The notes: generated from the sequence alone by a model not told the origin. 64,000 nucleotides of DNA from Microtetraspora glauca (GCA_001570385.1 BBYL01000019.1:124001-188000), one strand, 5' to 3'. Shown: positions 8,994 through 18,252, counted from the stretch's first letter. Program-made: numbers and translations.

Positions 8994-11677
8994 GGATGTG
9001 CGTCGACGGTGTCACCGTCCGGCCCGCCGAGGGCGCCTCGGTGCTCGACGCGGTACGCGCCGCGGGCGTCGAGCTGCCCACGCTGTGCCACGACGACCGA
9101 CTGAGCCCGGCCGGCTCCTGCCGTACCTGCCTGGTGCGGGCCTCCGGGCGCGTCGTCGCGGCGTGCGTGACCCCGGCGGCCGACGGCGCGGAGATCGAGG
9201 TCGCCACCGAGGAGTTGTGGGCGCTGCGCCGCGACGCCGTGGAACTGATCGTGTCGGCCCTGCCGCCGCGAGCCCTGGACGGCGGGCCGGACGGCTGGGC
9301 GGGTGGCGAGCTGGCGCGAGTCTGCGCCGAGTTGGGGATCACATCCGAGGCCGCCCGAGGGGCCGGAGGACGTGGGCGGGACGACTCACATCCCTACGTC
9401 CACCTTGATCGTGATCTGTGCATCGCGTGCGGCCGGTGCGTGCGCATGTGCGCCGAGGTGCAGGGCACGTTCGCGCTCACGCTGACCGGCCGGGGCGCGG
9501 ATACCGTCGTCGCGCCGGGTACGGGCGGCTCCTGGGCGGATTCCGACTGTGTCGCCTGCGGTGGCTGCCTCACCACCTGTCCCACCGGGGCGTTGACAGA
9601 GCCCGGGCTGGCAGGCGGCGTCCCGATCCCCGTCCTCACGCGGACCCGTACCACCTGCGGCTACTGCGGCGTCGGCTGCTCGCTGGAGGTGCTCACCCGT
9701 GACGGCGCGATCAGCGCGGTCCTCCCGGATCGCGACGGCCCGGTCAATCGCGGCCACGCGTGCGTCAAGGGCCGGTTCGCGCACGGCTTCGTGCGCTCCC
9801 CCGACCGGCTCACCCGCCCGCTGCTGCGCCGTTCCGGACTTCTGGAACCGGTGAGCTGGCCGGAGGCCCTCGACCACGTGGCGCGCGGGCTGCGGACCGC
9901 CGTCGCCGAAGGAGGGCCAGACGCGGTGGCGGCGATCTCCTCGGCACGGGCGACCAACGAGGAGAACTATCTGGTGCAGAAGTTCATGCGGGTCGTGATC
10001 GGCACCAACAACGTCGACAACTGCTCCCGGCTGTGCCACGCTCCCTCGGCCGCCGGGCTCATCGCCTCGTTCGGGCTGGCCGGGGGAACGGACGGCTTCG
10101 ACGACGTCGAGAAGGCCGACTGCCTGCTCGTCGTGGGCGCGAACCCGGTCGAGGCCCACCCCGTGGTGGGCGCGCGCTTGCTCCAGCGCGTCCTGCGGGG
10201 GACCCGGCTGATCGCCGCCGACCCGCGCGCCGTGGGGCTGGCCCGGTACGCCGACGTCCACCTTCGGCCCCGCCCGGGCACCAACGTCGCCCTCTTCCAC
10301 GGCCTCGCGCACGTCCTCCTTGCCGAAGGGCTGGTCGATGAGGAGTTCCTGCGCCTGCGCGCGGCCGGGCTGCCCGAGCTGACCGGCCTTCTCGCGGAAT
10401 ATCCGCCGGACAGGGTGGCCGCCCTCACCGGCGTCCCCGCCGCGGACCTGATCACCGCGGCCCGGCTCTACGGGCGGGCCGAACGCCCGGCGATCGTCTA
10501 CGGCCTCGGCGTGACCGAGCACCTCCACGGCACGGACGGCGTGCGCGCTCTGGCCAACCTGGCGATCCTGCGCGGCGCCGTCGGCACCGACCGCGGCTAC
10601 GGGGTGAACCCGCTGCGCGGGCAGAACAACGTCCAGGGCGCCTCCGACATGGGCGCACTCCCCGACAGCCTGCCGGGATACGGCAAGGTGACCGATCCCG
10701 CCGCGTCGGCCAGGGCGGCCGAGGTGTGGGGCGCGCCTGTCCCGCCCCGCGCCGGGCTGCGCATTCCGGAGATGTTCGCGGCGGCGCGGGACGGCCGGCT
10801 CGGCGCGCTGTGGATCATCGGGGAGGACGTGTGCGCGACCGATCCCGACGCCACCAGGGTCGCCGAGGCGCTGGAGGCATGCCCGCTCGTCGTCTGCCAG
10901 GAACTCTTCCTCTCCGAGACCGCCCGCAGGGCCGACGTCGTTCTTCCCGCCGCCTCCTGGCTGGAGAAGGACGGCACCTTCGTCAACTTCGACCGCCGGT
11001 TCCAGCGCGTACGGCCCGCGCTGATCCCGCCCGGGGAGGCCAGGACCGACTTCGCCGCGGTCCACGCGGTCGCCGAGGCGCTCGGGGTCGATCTCGGCTG
11101 CCCTACGCCCGCGGACGCGCTGGCCGAGTGCGCGCGGGTGGCGCCCATGTTCGCCGGGCTCTCGCACGCGCGTCTCGACCAGGAGGGCGCCGTCCCGTGG
11201 CCGTGCCCGGACCCGGACGGCCCGGGGGAGGCCACGCTGTACCGCGAACGCTTCGCCACCCCCGACGGCCGTGCCCGTCTCGCCGCATGCCCCTACCTCC
11301 CGCCGGGGGAGACGCCGGACGACGACTACCCGCTCATCCTGGTCACCGGCCGCCGCTGGGCGCACTACAACTCCGGCAGCATGACCCGCAGGACGGACAA
11401 CCTCCGGCTCGACGCCGAGGACCGGCTCGACCTGCACCCGTCAGACGCCGCCCGGTACGCGGTGCGGGACGGCGAGCCTGTCGTCGTGGAGAGCCGGCAC
11501 GGCCGCGCCACGCTCACCGCCCGCCTCACTGAGGAGGCGGCGCCGGGTCAGGTCTTCTGCGCGTTCCACTTCCCGTCCAGTGGGGTGAACACCCTCACGT
11601 CCAGCCACGCGGACACCGCGACGTCATGCCCGGAGTACAAGGTCACCGCAGTCCAGCTGAAACCGCTCCCCGAATAA
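8990..11677 (+). CDS. Formate dehydrogenase alpha subunit, Mo/W-bisPGD, Cys type
   Basis: Catalytic subunit of the soluble formate dehydrogenase (FdsA type), 895 residues. In order: an N-terminal 2Fe-2S ferredoxin domain (CHDDRLSPAGSCRTC), two 4Fe-4S motifs (CIACGRCVRMC and CVACGGCLTTC), the 4Fe-4S loop of the molybdopterin domain (CGYCGVGCSLEV), then the bis-PGD domains. The active-site ligand is Cys349 in RLCHAPSAAG, where some relatives have selenocysteine. The C-terminal domain has the dinucleotide-binding stretch RRWAHYNSGSMTRRT. It oxidises formate to CO2. No fdhD or accessory gene follows. The window holds a second, Sec-containing formate dehydrogenase near 54 kb. Confidence 0.95.
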   Translation: MRMCVDGVTVRPAEGASVLDAVRAAGVELPTLCHDDRLSPAGSCRTCLVRASGRVVAACVTPAADGAEIEVATEELWALRRDAVELIVSALPPRALDGGPDGWAGGELARVCAELGITSEAARGAGGRGRDDSHPYVHLDRDLCIACGRCVRMCAEVQGTFALTLTGRGADTVVAPGTGGSWADSDCVACGGCLTTCPTGALTEPGLAGGVPIPVLTRTRTTCGYCGVGCSLEVLTRDGAISAVLPDRDGPVNRGHACVKGRFAHGFVRSPDRLTRPLLRRSGLLEPVSWPEALDHVARGLRTAVAEGGPDAVAAISSARATNEENYLVQKFMRVVIGTNNVDNCSRLCHAPSAAGLIASFGLAGGTDGFDDVEKADCLLVVGANPVEAHPVVGARLLQRVLRGTRLIAADPRAVGLARYADVHLRPRPGTNVALFHGLAHVLLAEGLVDEEFLRLRAAGLPELTGLLAEYPPDRVAALTGVPAADLITAARLYGRAERPAIVYGLGVTEHLHGTDGVRALANLAILRGAVGTDRGYGVNPLRGQNNVQGASDMGALPDSLPGYGKVTDPAASARAAEVWGAPVPPRAGLRIPEMFAAARDGRLGALWIIGEDVCATDPDATRVAEALEACPLVVCQELFLSETARRADVVLPAASWLEKDGTFVNFDRRFQRVRPALIPPGEARTDFAAVHAVAEALGVDLGCPTPADALAECARVAPMFAGLSHARLDQEGAVPWPCPDPDGPGEATLYRERFATPDGRARLAACPYLPPGETPDDDYPLILVTGRRWAHYNSGSMTRRTDNLRLDAEDRLDLHPSDAARYAVRDGEPVVVESRHGRATLTARLTEEAAPGQVFCAFHFPSSGVNTLTSSHADTATSCPEYKVTAVQLKPLPE

Positions 11678-12026
11678 CCCAGGGTCGTGGACGAGCCGGG
11701 CGGCGTGCTCGGGGCACACCTGGCCGGGTTCTTCCAGCGGGCCCGCCTCCGTGCCGGTGCCGGCGGCCGAGATAAAGTGTGAGGTGGTTCTGCTCCAGAA
11801 CGACCTGCGGTCAGGGGTCTCGCGCCGCGCTTGATGTCCTGGCGGGAACCGATCAGTACCGGCGATGACCGGGAAGTCGCGCTCACGGGGCACCATCGGC
11901 GAACCGGCCGGATGGGGGATCTTGCTGGTGAAGAGCGACAAGGCTGTTGAGTTCGTCTCGCGCCTGTCGGCGGGTGCCGCTGGGGCGGGTGACGCCCGTC
12001 ACGCGAGGCAACGACGGCGCTGAGCG
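11678..12026. other. Intergenic stretch, no gene recognised
   Basis: A 349-bp gap between the formate dehydrogenase and the MFS gene. Short open frames on both strands (for example minus strand 11941-11624) show no recognisable family and no convincing ribosome-binding site. No clear terminator hairpin was seen. Confidence 0.5.
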
Positions 12027-13430
12027 GTGTCTCGGCTGCTGAGAGAACGGGCCCGCCCGTCATGGGTGCGGGCGCATCAGTATGCGCCCTGGTTCGCGGT
12101 GGGCTCGGTGTGCATCGGCGCGTTCATGGGGCAGCTGGACGCGAGCATCGTCACGCTGATATTCCCGGCCCTTCAGCAAGAGTTCCATGCTCGGCTGGCG
12201 GCGGTGCAGTGGGTGTCCCTGGCCTACCTGCTCACGTTGGTCGCCCTGCTGCTCGGGGCGGGACGTCTGGCCGATGTCGCGGGACGCAAGCTGATCTACC
12301 TGTACGGGTTCACCGTCTTCACCGTGGCGTCGGCGGCCTGCGGGCTCACGCCGTCGCTGCCGGTCCTGGTGGCCTGCCGGGTGGTGCAGGCGTCGGGTGC
12401 GGCGATGTTGCAGGCCAACAGTGTGGCCCTGGCGGTGACCAGCGTCCGCCGGTCGCGGATACGGACCGCGCTGGGGATGCAGGCCGCTGCTCAGTCGCTG
12501 GGATTGGCGGCAGGTCCCACGGTGGGCGGATTGGTGGTCGGCTCGCTCGGCTGGCGGTGGGTGTTCTGGATCAACGTGCCGGTCGGGCTGGTGGCCATCC
12601 TCGCCGGACGGTATCTGCTGCCCCGCACCCGCGAACGCAGTCGGGGCGGCTCTTTCGACGGGGCCGGGCTGGCCTTGCTCGCCGCGGCCACGACCGGCCT
12701 GCTGCTGGCCATCTCAGCCGCGTCCGGTCTGGGGTGGCCGTCCTGGTCGGTCGTGGCCCTGCTGGCCGTGGCCCTGGCATCGGCGGCCGGTTTGCGGGCT
12801 CGGGAACGGCGGTCGCCATCGCCACTCATCGACCCCGTCGTGGTGCGTAGCGCGGTGGTGGCGGCCGGGCTCACCGGGGCGTTGTGCGGATATCTCGTTC
12901 TGTTCGGCCCGCTGGTGCTGATCCCGCAGGTGCTCATCGCGGCCGGTCTCGGCGAGTTGCACGCCGGGCTGGTGCTCAGCGCGTTGCCGGCCGGATTCGC
13001 CGTGGCCGCGCTCGCCGGCGACCATGTGCTGCCGCGCCGGTGGGGTAACCGGCCGCGATGCGTGAGCGGCGCCCTGACCGCGGCCTCGGCGACCGCGCTG
13101 CTGGCGATCGCCCCTACCGTGCCCGGCCTGCTCGCGTGCTTCCTGGTGTTGCTCGGTCTGGGTCTTGGGATGTTCGTCCCGGCCAATAACGCCGCTGTCA
13201 TGGCCGCCGTACCGGCGCGAATGTCGGCGACCGCCGGAGGAATGATCAACATGGCGCGCGGCGTCGGGACCGCGCTGGGCATCGCCGCGGTCACGCTCGC
13301 CCTCTACTCCGCGGGAGGGCCGGGGGTCACCGGGGCCCGGGCCGCTTTGGCGGTCCTTGGCGCCGTCGCCGTGGCCGCCGCGTTCACCGCCGTCCCCGCC
13401 CGTACCGGCCCCGTACCGGACGCCAGGTAG
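12027..13430 (+). CDS. MFS transporter, DHA2 (drug:H+ antiporter) family
   Basis: A 467-residue inner-membrane exporter with many hydrophobic helices. Family hallmarks: the first helix ends in FMGQLDASIVTLIFPAL (motif D1), then GAGRLADVAGRK (motif A between TM2 and TM3) and GPTVGGLVVGSLGWRWVFW (motif C region). These match the 14-helix DHA2 group of multidrug exporters. The start is GTG 12027; the upstream sequence offers no strong ribosome-binding site. It stands alone, with no adjacent regulator recognised. The substrate is unknown. Confidence 0.92.
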   Translation: MSRLLRERARPSWVRAHQYAPWFAVGSVCIGAFMGQLDASIVTLIFPALQQEFHARLAAVQWVSLAYLLTLVALLLGAGRLADVAGRKLIYLYGFTVFTVASAACGLTPSLPVLVACRVVQASGAAMLQANSVALAVTSVRRSRIRTALGMQAAAQSLGLAAGPTVGGLVVGSLGWRWVFWINVPVGLVAILAGRYLLPRTRERSRGGSFDGAGLALLAAATTGLLLAISAASGLGWPSWSVVALLAVALASAAGLRARERRSPSPLIDPVVVRSAVVAAGLTGALCGYLVLFGPLVLIPQVLIAAGLGELHAGLVLSALPAGFAVAALAGDHVLPRRWGNRPRCVSGALTAASATALLAIAPTVPGLLACFLVLLGLGLGMFVPANNAAVMAAVPARMSATAGGMINMARGVGTALGIAAVTLALYSAGGPGVTGARAALAVLGAVAVAAAFTAVPARTGPVPDAR

Positions 13431-13469
13431 CAGCTCATCGAGCGTGCTCAGGAAGGGAGAGACACGTCA

Positions 13470-13577
13470 GTGGCCGCAAAGGTCCCAACGCCGGCACCTG
13501 TCTCGACGGGTGTGCCGCCGGCCGACGTCCAGGAGGCCGACCATGCGCACACCACTGACCCGATCAGACGACCTTGA
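13470..13577 (+). CDS. Tiny ORF (35 aa), doubtful
   Basis: Starting at GTG 13470, preceded by GGAAGGGAGAG, a 35-residue frame rich in Pro, Ala, Asp and His runs to TGA 13575-13577. The good ribosome-binding site is its only support; there is no recognised family, and its end overlaps an esterase remnant on the other strand. It may be the N-terminus of a lost gene. Confidence 0.2.
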   Translation: MAAKVPTPAPVSTGVPPADVQEADHAHTTDPIRRP

Positions 13578-13913
13578 GACCCAAGCACGCCGTCTCTGGT
13601 GGGAGTGGCGTCGGTGGCGGCTGCGAGCCGTTCGATACCCGCCGGCCTTCGAGCACGGTCAGGTAGCCGGCGGGCAGGCTCTGCAGGATGCACCGCCGGA
13701 ACAGCCCGGCGGCGGCCGGCATCGCGGCGAGTAGGGCCGCGGACGCGGCGCCGGCGGAGTGGCCGAAGACGGTGATGTTGTCGGGTTCCCCGCCGAAGGC
13801 GGCGATGTTGTCCTGGGCCCAGGCGAGCGCGGCGAGTTGGTCCAGCAGGCCGCGGTTGTCGGCGAGCTTGGCGAGCAGGCTGTGCAGGGTCTTCCGCTCC
13901 TCGGGTCCTCCAC
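13564..13913 (-). pseudogene. Type-B carboxylesterase fragment
   Basis: On the minus strand a frame closed by TGA at 13564-13566 encodes about 115 residues of a type-B carboxylesterase. It shows RGLLDQLAALAWAQDNIAAF, then GGEPDNITVFGHSAGAAS with the nucleophilic Ser, then GLFRRCILQSLPAGYL. An intact enzyme has roughly 500 residues. Both the N-terminal strand region (oxyanion loop) and the whole C-terminal half with the His are missing, and an in-frame stop (13948-13950) lies just upstream. It is a relic, and a mark of past deletion at the left edge of the stress-gene region. Confidence 0.75.
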
Positions 13914-14138
13914 GCCCCGCACCTGCCTTCCACCCGCGCTGCCCCCTTCACCGACGCCGAACGGGTGAAGAAGGAGGAGCAGAAGGTGCCGGACCAGGCA
14001 CTCACCGGATGGGCCGACCGGCACCCGGCATCGAGCTCCTCGTCGGCGTCGCTGGGCCAGCGGCGCGATGAATATCCGTTATTCCCAGGTGCGGTGACGT
14101 GCCCGGGGGGACGTCACTCGGGCACGCATGGTGGGGCT

Positions 14139-14513
14139 TTACGATGCCCACGTCTCCAGCGCGAGTAGATCGCGCATCGACACCATGCCGACCATGCGTC
14201 CGTCCTGCTCTACAGGCAGATGGCGAATGCCCGCGTCCAGCATCCGGCGGGCAACTTCACGCGAGTCCTCCTCCAGGCCCGCGGTCTTCACCTCGGTCGG
14301 GGCGCACGCAGCGGCGTTCACGGAGGCCGGATCGATGAACAGGGCCATCGCCGCCACCAGATCCCGCTCCGTGATTATTCCGGTGACCTGGTCGCCTTCG
14401 AGCACAGCCAGAGCACCGACCTTCTTCTCCACCATCCGCCGTGCTACCTCGGACAGCCGTTCGTCCGCTCGACAGCCGAAGACCACTGGACGATAGACGT
14501 TGCCGATACGCAT
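14139..14513 (-). CDS. CBS-domain pair protein (Hrp1-like)
   Basis: A 124-residue protein that is almost only a CBS pair (Bateman module). It includes VGALAVLEGDQVTGIITERD and the second repeat IRHLPVEQDGRMVGMVSMRD. Such small CBS proteins bind adenine nucleotides or similar ligands; Hrp1 (Rv2626c) of Mycobacterium tuberculosis is a DosR-regulated example. The start is ATG 14513, with GGGGAGAT directly before it. It is one of four CBS proteins in the window, and lies near USP and HesB-like genes. Confidence 0.88.
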   Translation of the reverse strand: MRIGNVYRPVVFGCRADERLSEVARRMVEKKVGALAVLEGDQVTGIITERDLVAAMALFIDPASVNAAACAPTEVKTAGLEEDSREVARRMLDAGIRHLPVEQDGRMVGMVSMRDLLALETWAS

Positions 14514-15240
14514 ATCTCCCCTGTCCGTAGCGTCCACTCGATCGCCTTGTGACTGGCGGCCTCGCCGGCCTGGGGCGAGCGTCGCCATTGCTGAACCTGG
14601 TCTGATCGGCCGCTTGGCGCCGGCGAGAACGCCGATCCACTTACCGCGGCCGGCCCTGTCATCGACGAGAAGGTGCATGCGGGTTCGGCTTCGAGTCTAC
14701 GACCTCAAGAAGGAGCGCATCGTCCTGGACTGCCCGGTAGACCTCTACCACATGCTGGTTCACGACACACCTCCCTGACCTGGCCCTGGTTGAGGGCGTG
14801 CCCTGGCGGACCGCGACTCGCGGACGATCAAGGATTCGCAGAGAAGATGCCGGCACGCTCTTCTTACCTGGCCGCCTTGTGATCGTGGGTGCGGCAGAGG
14901 AACAGTTTGATCGGGATGGCTCCGGGAAGGGGCTCTTACACCCTTTTCTGATTCGACGAGATCGCGCGACCGGCAATGCGTCCTTTCAAATGCGTCCTTT
15001 CAGTCGATCACCACCTCAGTCGACCACCGACGTGGCCTGGAAGCGAAGGACGACCGATATGCAGCGGTCGGATTGGGGGACCGGAACGTCGGCAACCGCG
15101 CATCCTTGCCGCCTGATCTATTCGACTGGCTGGGGTCGCCGTGCGGAGGAGTGAGGCATCCAGGGGCGACAGCGCGGTTCCGCCGGGTGGGCGGACATCG
15201 GAGGAGACGGACAGTCGCAATCAGAATCAAGGAGTCTGCC
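14514..15240. other. Intergenic stretch without a clear gene
   Basis: About 730 bp between the CBS gene and the HesB-like gene. A 33-codon frame from ATG 14677 and several antisense frames have no recognisable family. An imperfect direct repeat, AATGCGTCCTTTCA near 14975-15003, and the inverted repeat AGGGCgtGCCCT near 14792 are visible. It probably holds the divergent promoters and perhaps lost-gene remains. Confidence 0.4.
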
Positions 15241-15522
15241 ATGCTGACGATGACCCACGAGGCCGTGGAGGCGATTCGCGATCTAATGGTCGGCGAGTAC
15301 CTGCCACACCACCGGGCGGGCCTGCGGATCGCTGTGAAGCCAGGTGAAGAAGGTGCACTTGAGTTCTCACTGGTGAGCGACGCCTGGTCCGGAGATCAAG
15401 TGATCGAAAAGGAGGACGCACGCGTCTTCATCGACCCGGACGCCATCACGTTCCTGGAGGACAAGACTCTGGATGCCGGGAGCGATGCTCGCGGTCGGCC
15501 GGTCTTCCGGCTGACGCCCTGA
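15241..15522 (+). CDS. HesB/IscA-like fold protein without cysteines
   Basis: A 93-residue protein matching the HesB/IscA fold: a start helix (THEAVEAIRDLM), GLRIAVKPG, LEFSLV and the strand VFIDPDAITFLEDKTLD. A-type Fe-S carriers have three conserved Cys; this sequence has none, so it is probably not a cluster carrier. Cys-less relatives are common in actinobacterial stress regions. ATG 15241 is preceded by AAGGAG. It lies just upstream of the nitroreductase remnant and a USP gene, same strand. Confidence 0.75.
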   Translation: MLTMTHEAVEAIRDLMVGEYLPHHRAGLRIAVKPGEEGALEFSLVSDAWSGDQVIEKEDARVFIDPDAITFLEDKTLDAGSDARGRPVFRLTP

Positions 15523-15589
15523 CGTTAGCGCCTGGTCTCATATTCCGTTCTGATGCGTTGGCCTCATTTCCTTGGGGAGGTGTTGGACA

Positions 15590-15784
15590 GTGAACACCCG
15601 TTCCGCAGAAGAGATTAGTCACGCCGTTCACCTCGCCGTGGAGGCCGCGGTCTGGGCGCCCCCCACAAACAACACCCAGACATGGTCGTTCGTGTACCCG
15701 CAGATGATCCTGAGGTTCGGGGTCACGAACGACGTTGATCGAGGAGTGCGCCGTCCGGTTCCCGAGGTGCTGGAGGGCGACTGA
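15590..15784 (+). pseudogene. Internally deleted Acg-type nitroreductase
   Basis: A 64-codon frame from GTG 15590 with a good GGGGAGG site 9 bp upstream. Residues 1-38 match the start of Acg-like nitroreductases: a leading helix followed by AVWAPPTNNTQTWSF (normally APSxHNTQPW). The remainder, PQMILRFG...RRPVPEVL, matches the extreme C-terminus of the same family. An intact protein has about 330 residues, so nearly the whole FMN-binding core is gone by an in-frame deletion. The stop overlaps the USP start (TGATG), so it may still serve translation of that gene. Acg (Rv2032) is a DosR-regulon member in M. tuberculosis. Confidence 0.75.
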
Positions 15785-16662
15785 TGGCCGCCCCGATCGT
15801 CGTCGGCACCGACGGCTCGCCATCCGCCTCCGTCGCTCTGGAATGGGCCGCCGACGACGCCGCGCGTAAGGGGCTGCCGCTGAGAGTGGTCCACGTCGTT
15901 CATCACCTGCCGTACGTCGGCGCGACGCACGTGGTTCCCGGGCTGGAGGACGCCCTGACGCGGGCGGGGCGCCGGATCCTGGATGAGGCCGAACGGATCG
16001 CGTGGAGGGGGCGCCCTGACATAGAGGTGTCTGTCGCGCTGCTCGACGGGTCTCCCGAGCACGTCTTGGTCGCCGAGGCCGCTCAGGCGTCCGAGCTGGT
16101 GGTCGGCAGCCGTGGCAGAGGCGGTTTCGCCGGGATGTTGCTTGGTTCTGTGAGCTCGTATGTCGCCGGCCGGGTGGCTGTGCCCGTCGTCGTGGTGCGG
16201 CCGGACCACACGCCGGCCCGCGTTGAGGTGGTCGTCGGCATCGACGAATCGGGCGAGTGCGACTCCGCGCTCGGCTACGCGTTCGAGCAGGCGCGGCTGT
16301 TGGATTGCCCGCTACGCGCGGTGCACGGATGGCAGCTGGCTTCGGAGATCTCCAGCGGCTGGTTCATCCACGACCTTGAAGATGTGAAGCGGATGCGGGA
16401 GCGGCTCGCCAGGGGCGCGCTCGCCGCCTGGCGGGCGGCCTACCCGGGCGTGCCCGTGGAGGTCGAGGTTGTCCACGAACATCCCGTCACGGCACTGGTC
16501 CGGGCGTCCAGGGACGCGGTCATGCTCGTCGTCGGCTCCCACGGGCGCGGCCCGCTCGGTTCGGCGGTGCTCGGTTCGGTGAGCCGCGGCGTGCTGCACC
16601 ACGCCCGGTGCCCCGTAGCGGTGGTGCGTCCGCCCGCTGCGGGCCCCACAGCTCCGACATGA
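15784..16662 (+). CDS. Tandem universal stress protein (UspA domains x2)
   Basis: A 292-residue protein with two UspA domains (about 1-140 and 148-290). Each starts with a strand and nucleotide-binding Asp (IVVGTDGSP, VVVGIDESG). Each has the G-2x-G-9x-G(S) ATP-binding signature (GSRGRGGFAGMLLGS and GSHGRGPLGSAVLGS). ATP-binding two-domain USPs are typical of actinobacterial dormancy regulons. ATG 15784 overlaps the stop of the truncated nitroreductase. One of four such proteins in the window. Confidence 0.95.
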   Translation: MAAPIVVGTDGSPSASVALEWAADDAARKGLPLRVVHVVHHLPYVGATHVVPGLEDALTRAGRRILDEAERIAWRGRPDIEVSVALLDGSPEHVLVAEAAQASELVVGSRGRGGFAGMLLGSVSSYVAGRVAVPVVVVRPDHTPARVEVVVGIDESGECDSALGYAFEQARLLDCPLRAVHGWQLASEISSGWFIHDLEDVKRMRERLARGALAAWRAAYPGVPVEVEVVHEHPVTALVRASRDAVMLVVGSHGRGPLGSAVLGSVSRGVLHHARCPVAVVRPPAAGPTAPT

Positions 16663-16931
16663 TCTTCGGGACGGCATGCCCGACGACGGGGGCACCGAGG
16701 CCGCACACGGAGCGCGGAACCGTCGAGCCGTACGAGGAGGGCGGGGACACTTACGTGCGGCAGGCTGCCGCCGCGGGTGACTGGTACTGGAGGAGCCGAT
16801 TGTGGGCAGTGACCTGGGGAGTCGCCAGCCGACATCCGGGTTCGGCCATCGCGCGAGGTGCTTCGAAGGTTCTCCGGCGCGCGGCGACGTCCGAGAGCCT
16901 CTCCAGCGGAGGAGGACGGGGTGTTCGTTGA
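16659..16931 (+). CDS. Small overlapping ORF (90 aa), unknown
   Basis: ATG 16659 overlaps the USP stop (ATGA), and the frame ends 11 bp inside the phosphoribosyltransferase gene. The product would be Arg-, Gly- and Trp-containing (GDWYWRSRLWAVTWG) with no recognised family. Double overlap and high GC at third positions give some support; chance is a real alternative. The first codons overlap a palindromic stretch, TCGGGacggcatgCCCGA (16666-16683). Confidence 0.3.
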   Translation: MIFGTACPTTGAPRPHTERGTVEPYEEGGDTYVRQAAAAGDWYWRSRLWAVTWGVASRHPGSAIARGASKVLRRAATSESLSSGGGRGVR

Positions 16932-18252
16932 CCGTCATGATGCGGGCCTGCGTCTGGCCGAGCGGTTGCGTGGGCTCGTCGGCGCGGAGAGCGTTGTCGT
17001 CCTCGGGCTTCCCAGAGGTGGTGTGCCGGTGGCGTTCGAAGTGGCGGAGGCCCTCGGCGCCCCTCTCGATGTGATCGTGGTCCGCAAGCTGGGAGTGCCG
17101 TTCCAGCCTGAACTGGGGTTCGGTGCCATCGGTGAGGGCGGAGTGCGGGTCATCAACGACGACGTCGTACGGCTCGCGGAACTCACGCAGGCGGAGATGG
17201 TCCAGGTGGAGGAGCGGGAGCGTGCCGAACTCGGCCGTCGCGCGCGCCGTTTCCGCGGTGATCGTCCTTCGGTCGAACTCACCGGCCGCACGGTGATCGT
17301 GGTGGATGACGGCATCGCCACGGGCGGGACGGCTCGCGCCGCCTGCCAGGTCGTGCGGGCCCGAGGTGCTCGCCGGGTGGTGCTGGCGGTCCCTGTCGGC
17401 GCACCGCAGACGATCGCGAACCTGCGTGACAGCGCGGATGAGATCGTCTGCTTGGAGACGCCCACGCACTTCTACGCGATCGGCGCCTGGTACGCGGATT
17501 TCACCCAGACCACCGACGACCAGGTGGTGGAACTGCTACGGCGAGCAGCGTCGGCCGGGTACGAGCACGATGAGGATGAGGCCGGGGTGGGAACCGATCC
17601 TCCCGGGCTCGCCGAGGAGGTCCAGGTGAACGCCGGACGGGTGCGGCTGCCCGGCCTGTTCGTGGTTCCAGAGATGGCCACGGGCGTGGTGGTCTTCGTG
17701 CACGGCAGCGGCAGCGGCAGGCACAGTCCGCGTAACCGCTACGTGGCCGCGGCGTTGAATGGTGCCGGTCTCGGCACTCTGCTGTTCGACCTCCTCACTC
17801 CCGAGGAGGAAATCGATCGCGGGAACGTGTTCGACATCGGACTGCTGGGCGCGAGGCTTCTTCAGGTGACCGCATGGGTGGATGACCAGCGGCTGGCGGC
17901 TCCCGGGCTTCCTGTGGGGTACTTCGGGGCCAGCACCGGGGCGGCGGCCGCGCTGTGGGCGGCGGCGGAGCCGGGCAACGACGTCGCCGCCATCGTCTCG
18001 CGCGGAGGGCGGCCCGACCTGGCCGGACCACGCCTCGCCAAGGTACGCGCCCCCACCCTGCTGATCGTGGGAGGCCACGATGACGTGGTGCTCGACCTCA
18101 ACCGGTCGGCGCAAGGGCAGTTGCGCTGCGAGAACTCACTCAAGATCGTGCCGGGTGGCACGCACCTGTTCGAGGAGCCCGGAGCGCTGGAGACGGTCGC
18201 GCTCCTTGCGCGGACCTGGTTCACCGATCACTTCACTACGTACGTGGACTGA
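16921..18252 (+). CDS. Phosphoribosyltransferase - alpha/beta hydrolase fusion
   Basis: A 443-residue fusion. The N-terminal part (about 1-215) is a type I phosphoribosyltransferase: LPRGGVPVAFEVA and the PRPP-binding VIVVDDGIATGGTA (about residue 125). The C-terminal part (about 235-440) is a dienelactone-hydrolase-like alpha/beta hydrolase with VVFVHGSGSGRHS and the nucleophile elbow GYFGASTGAAA (Ser about 337), a GGHDDVV Asp region and a final GTHLFEEPGAL with the His. The same fusion is known as Rv0571c in the M. tuberculosis DosR regulon. GTG 16921 is chosen for the GGAGGA site. The natural substrates are unknown. The PRPP synthetase gene follows. Confidence 0.93.
   Translation: MFVDRHDAGLRLAERLRGLVGAESVVVLGLPRGGVPVAFEVAEALGAPLDVIVVRKLGVPFQPELGFGAIGEGGVRVINDDVVRLAELTQAEMVQVEERERAELGRRARRFRGDRPSVELTGRTVIVVDDGIATGGTARAACQVVRARGARRVVLAVPVGAPQTIANLRDSADEIVCLETPTHFYAIGAWYADFTQTTDDQVVELLRRAASAGYEHDEDEAGVGTDPPGLAEEVQVNAGRVRLPGLFVVPEMATGVVVFVHGSGSGRHSPRNRYVAAALNGAGLGTLLFDLLTPEEEIDRGNVFDIGLLGARLLQVTAWVDDQRLAAPGLPVGYFGASTGAAAALWAAAEPGNDVAAIVSRGGRPDLAGPRLAKVRAPTLLIVGGHDDVVLDLNRSAQGQLRCENSLKIVPGGTHLFEEPGALETVALLARTWFTDHFTTYVD

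Noticed and set aside
9386..11437. 683-codon antisense frame opposite the formate dehydrogenase alpha gene
   Set aside because: Shadow of a real gene; no recognisable motif.
14659..14976. 105-residue minus-strand ORF
   Set aside because: Ser/Arg/Pro-rich with no family or start signal; probably chance.
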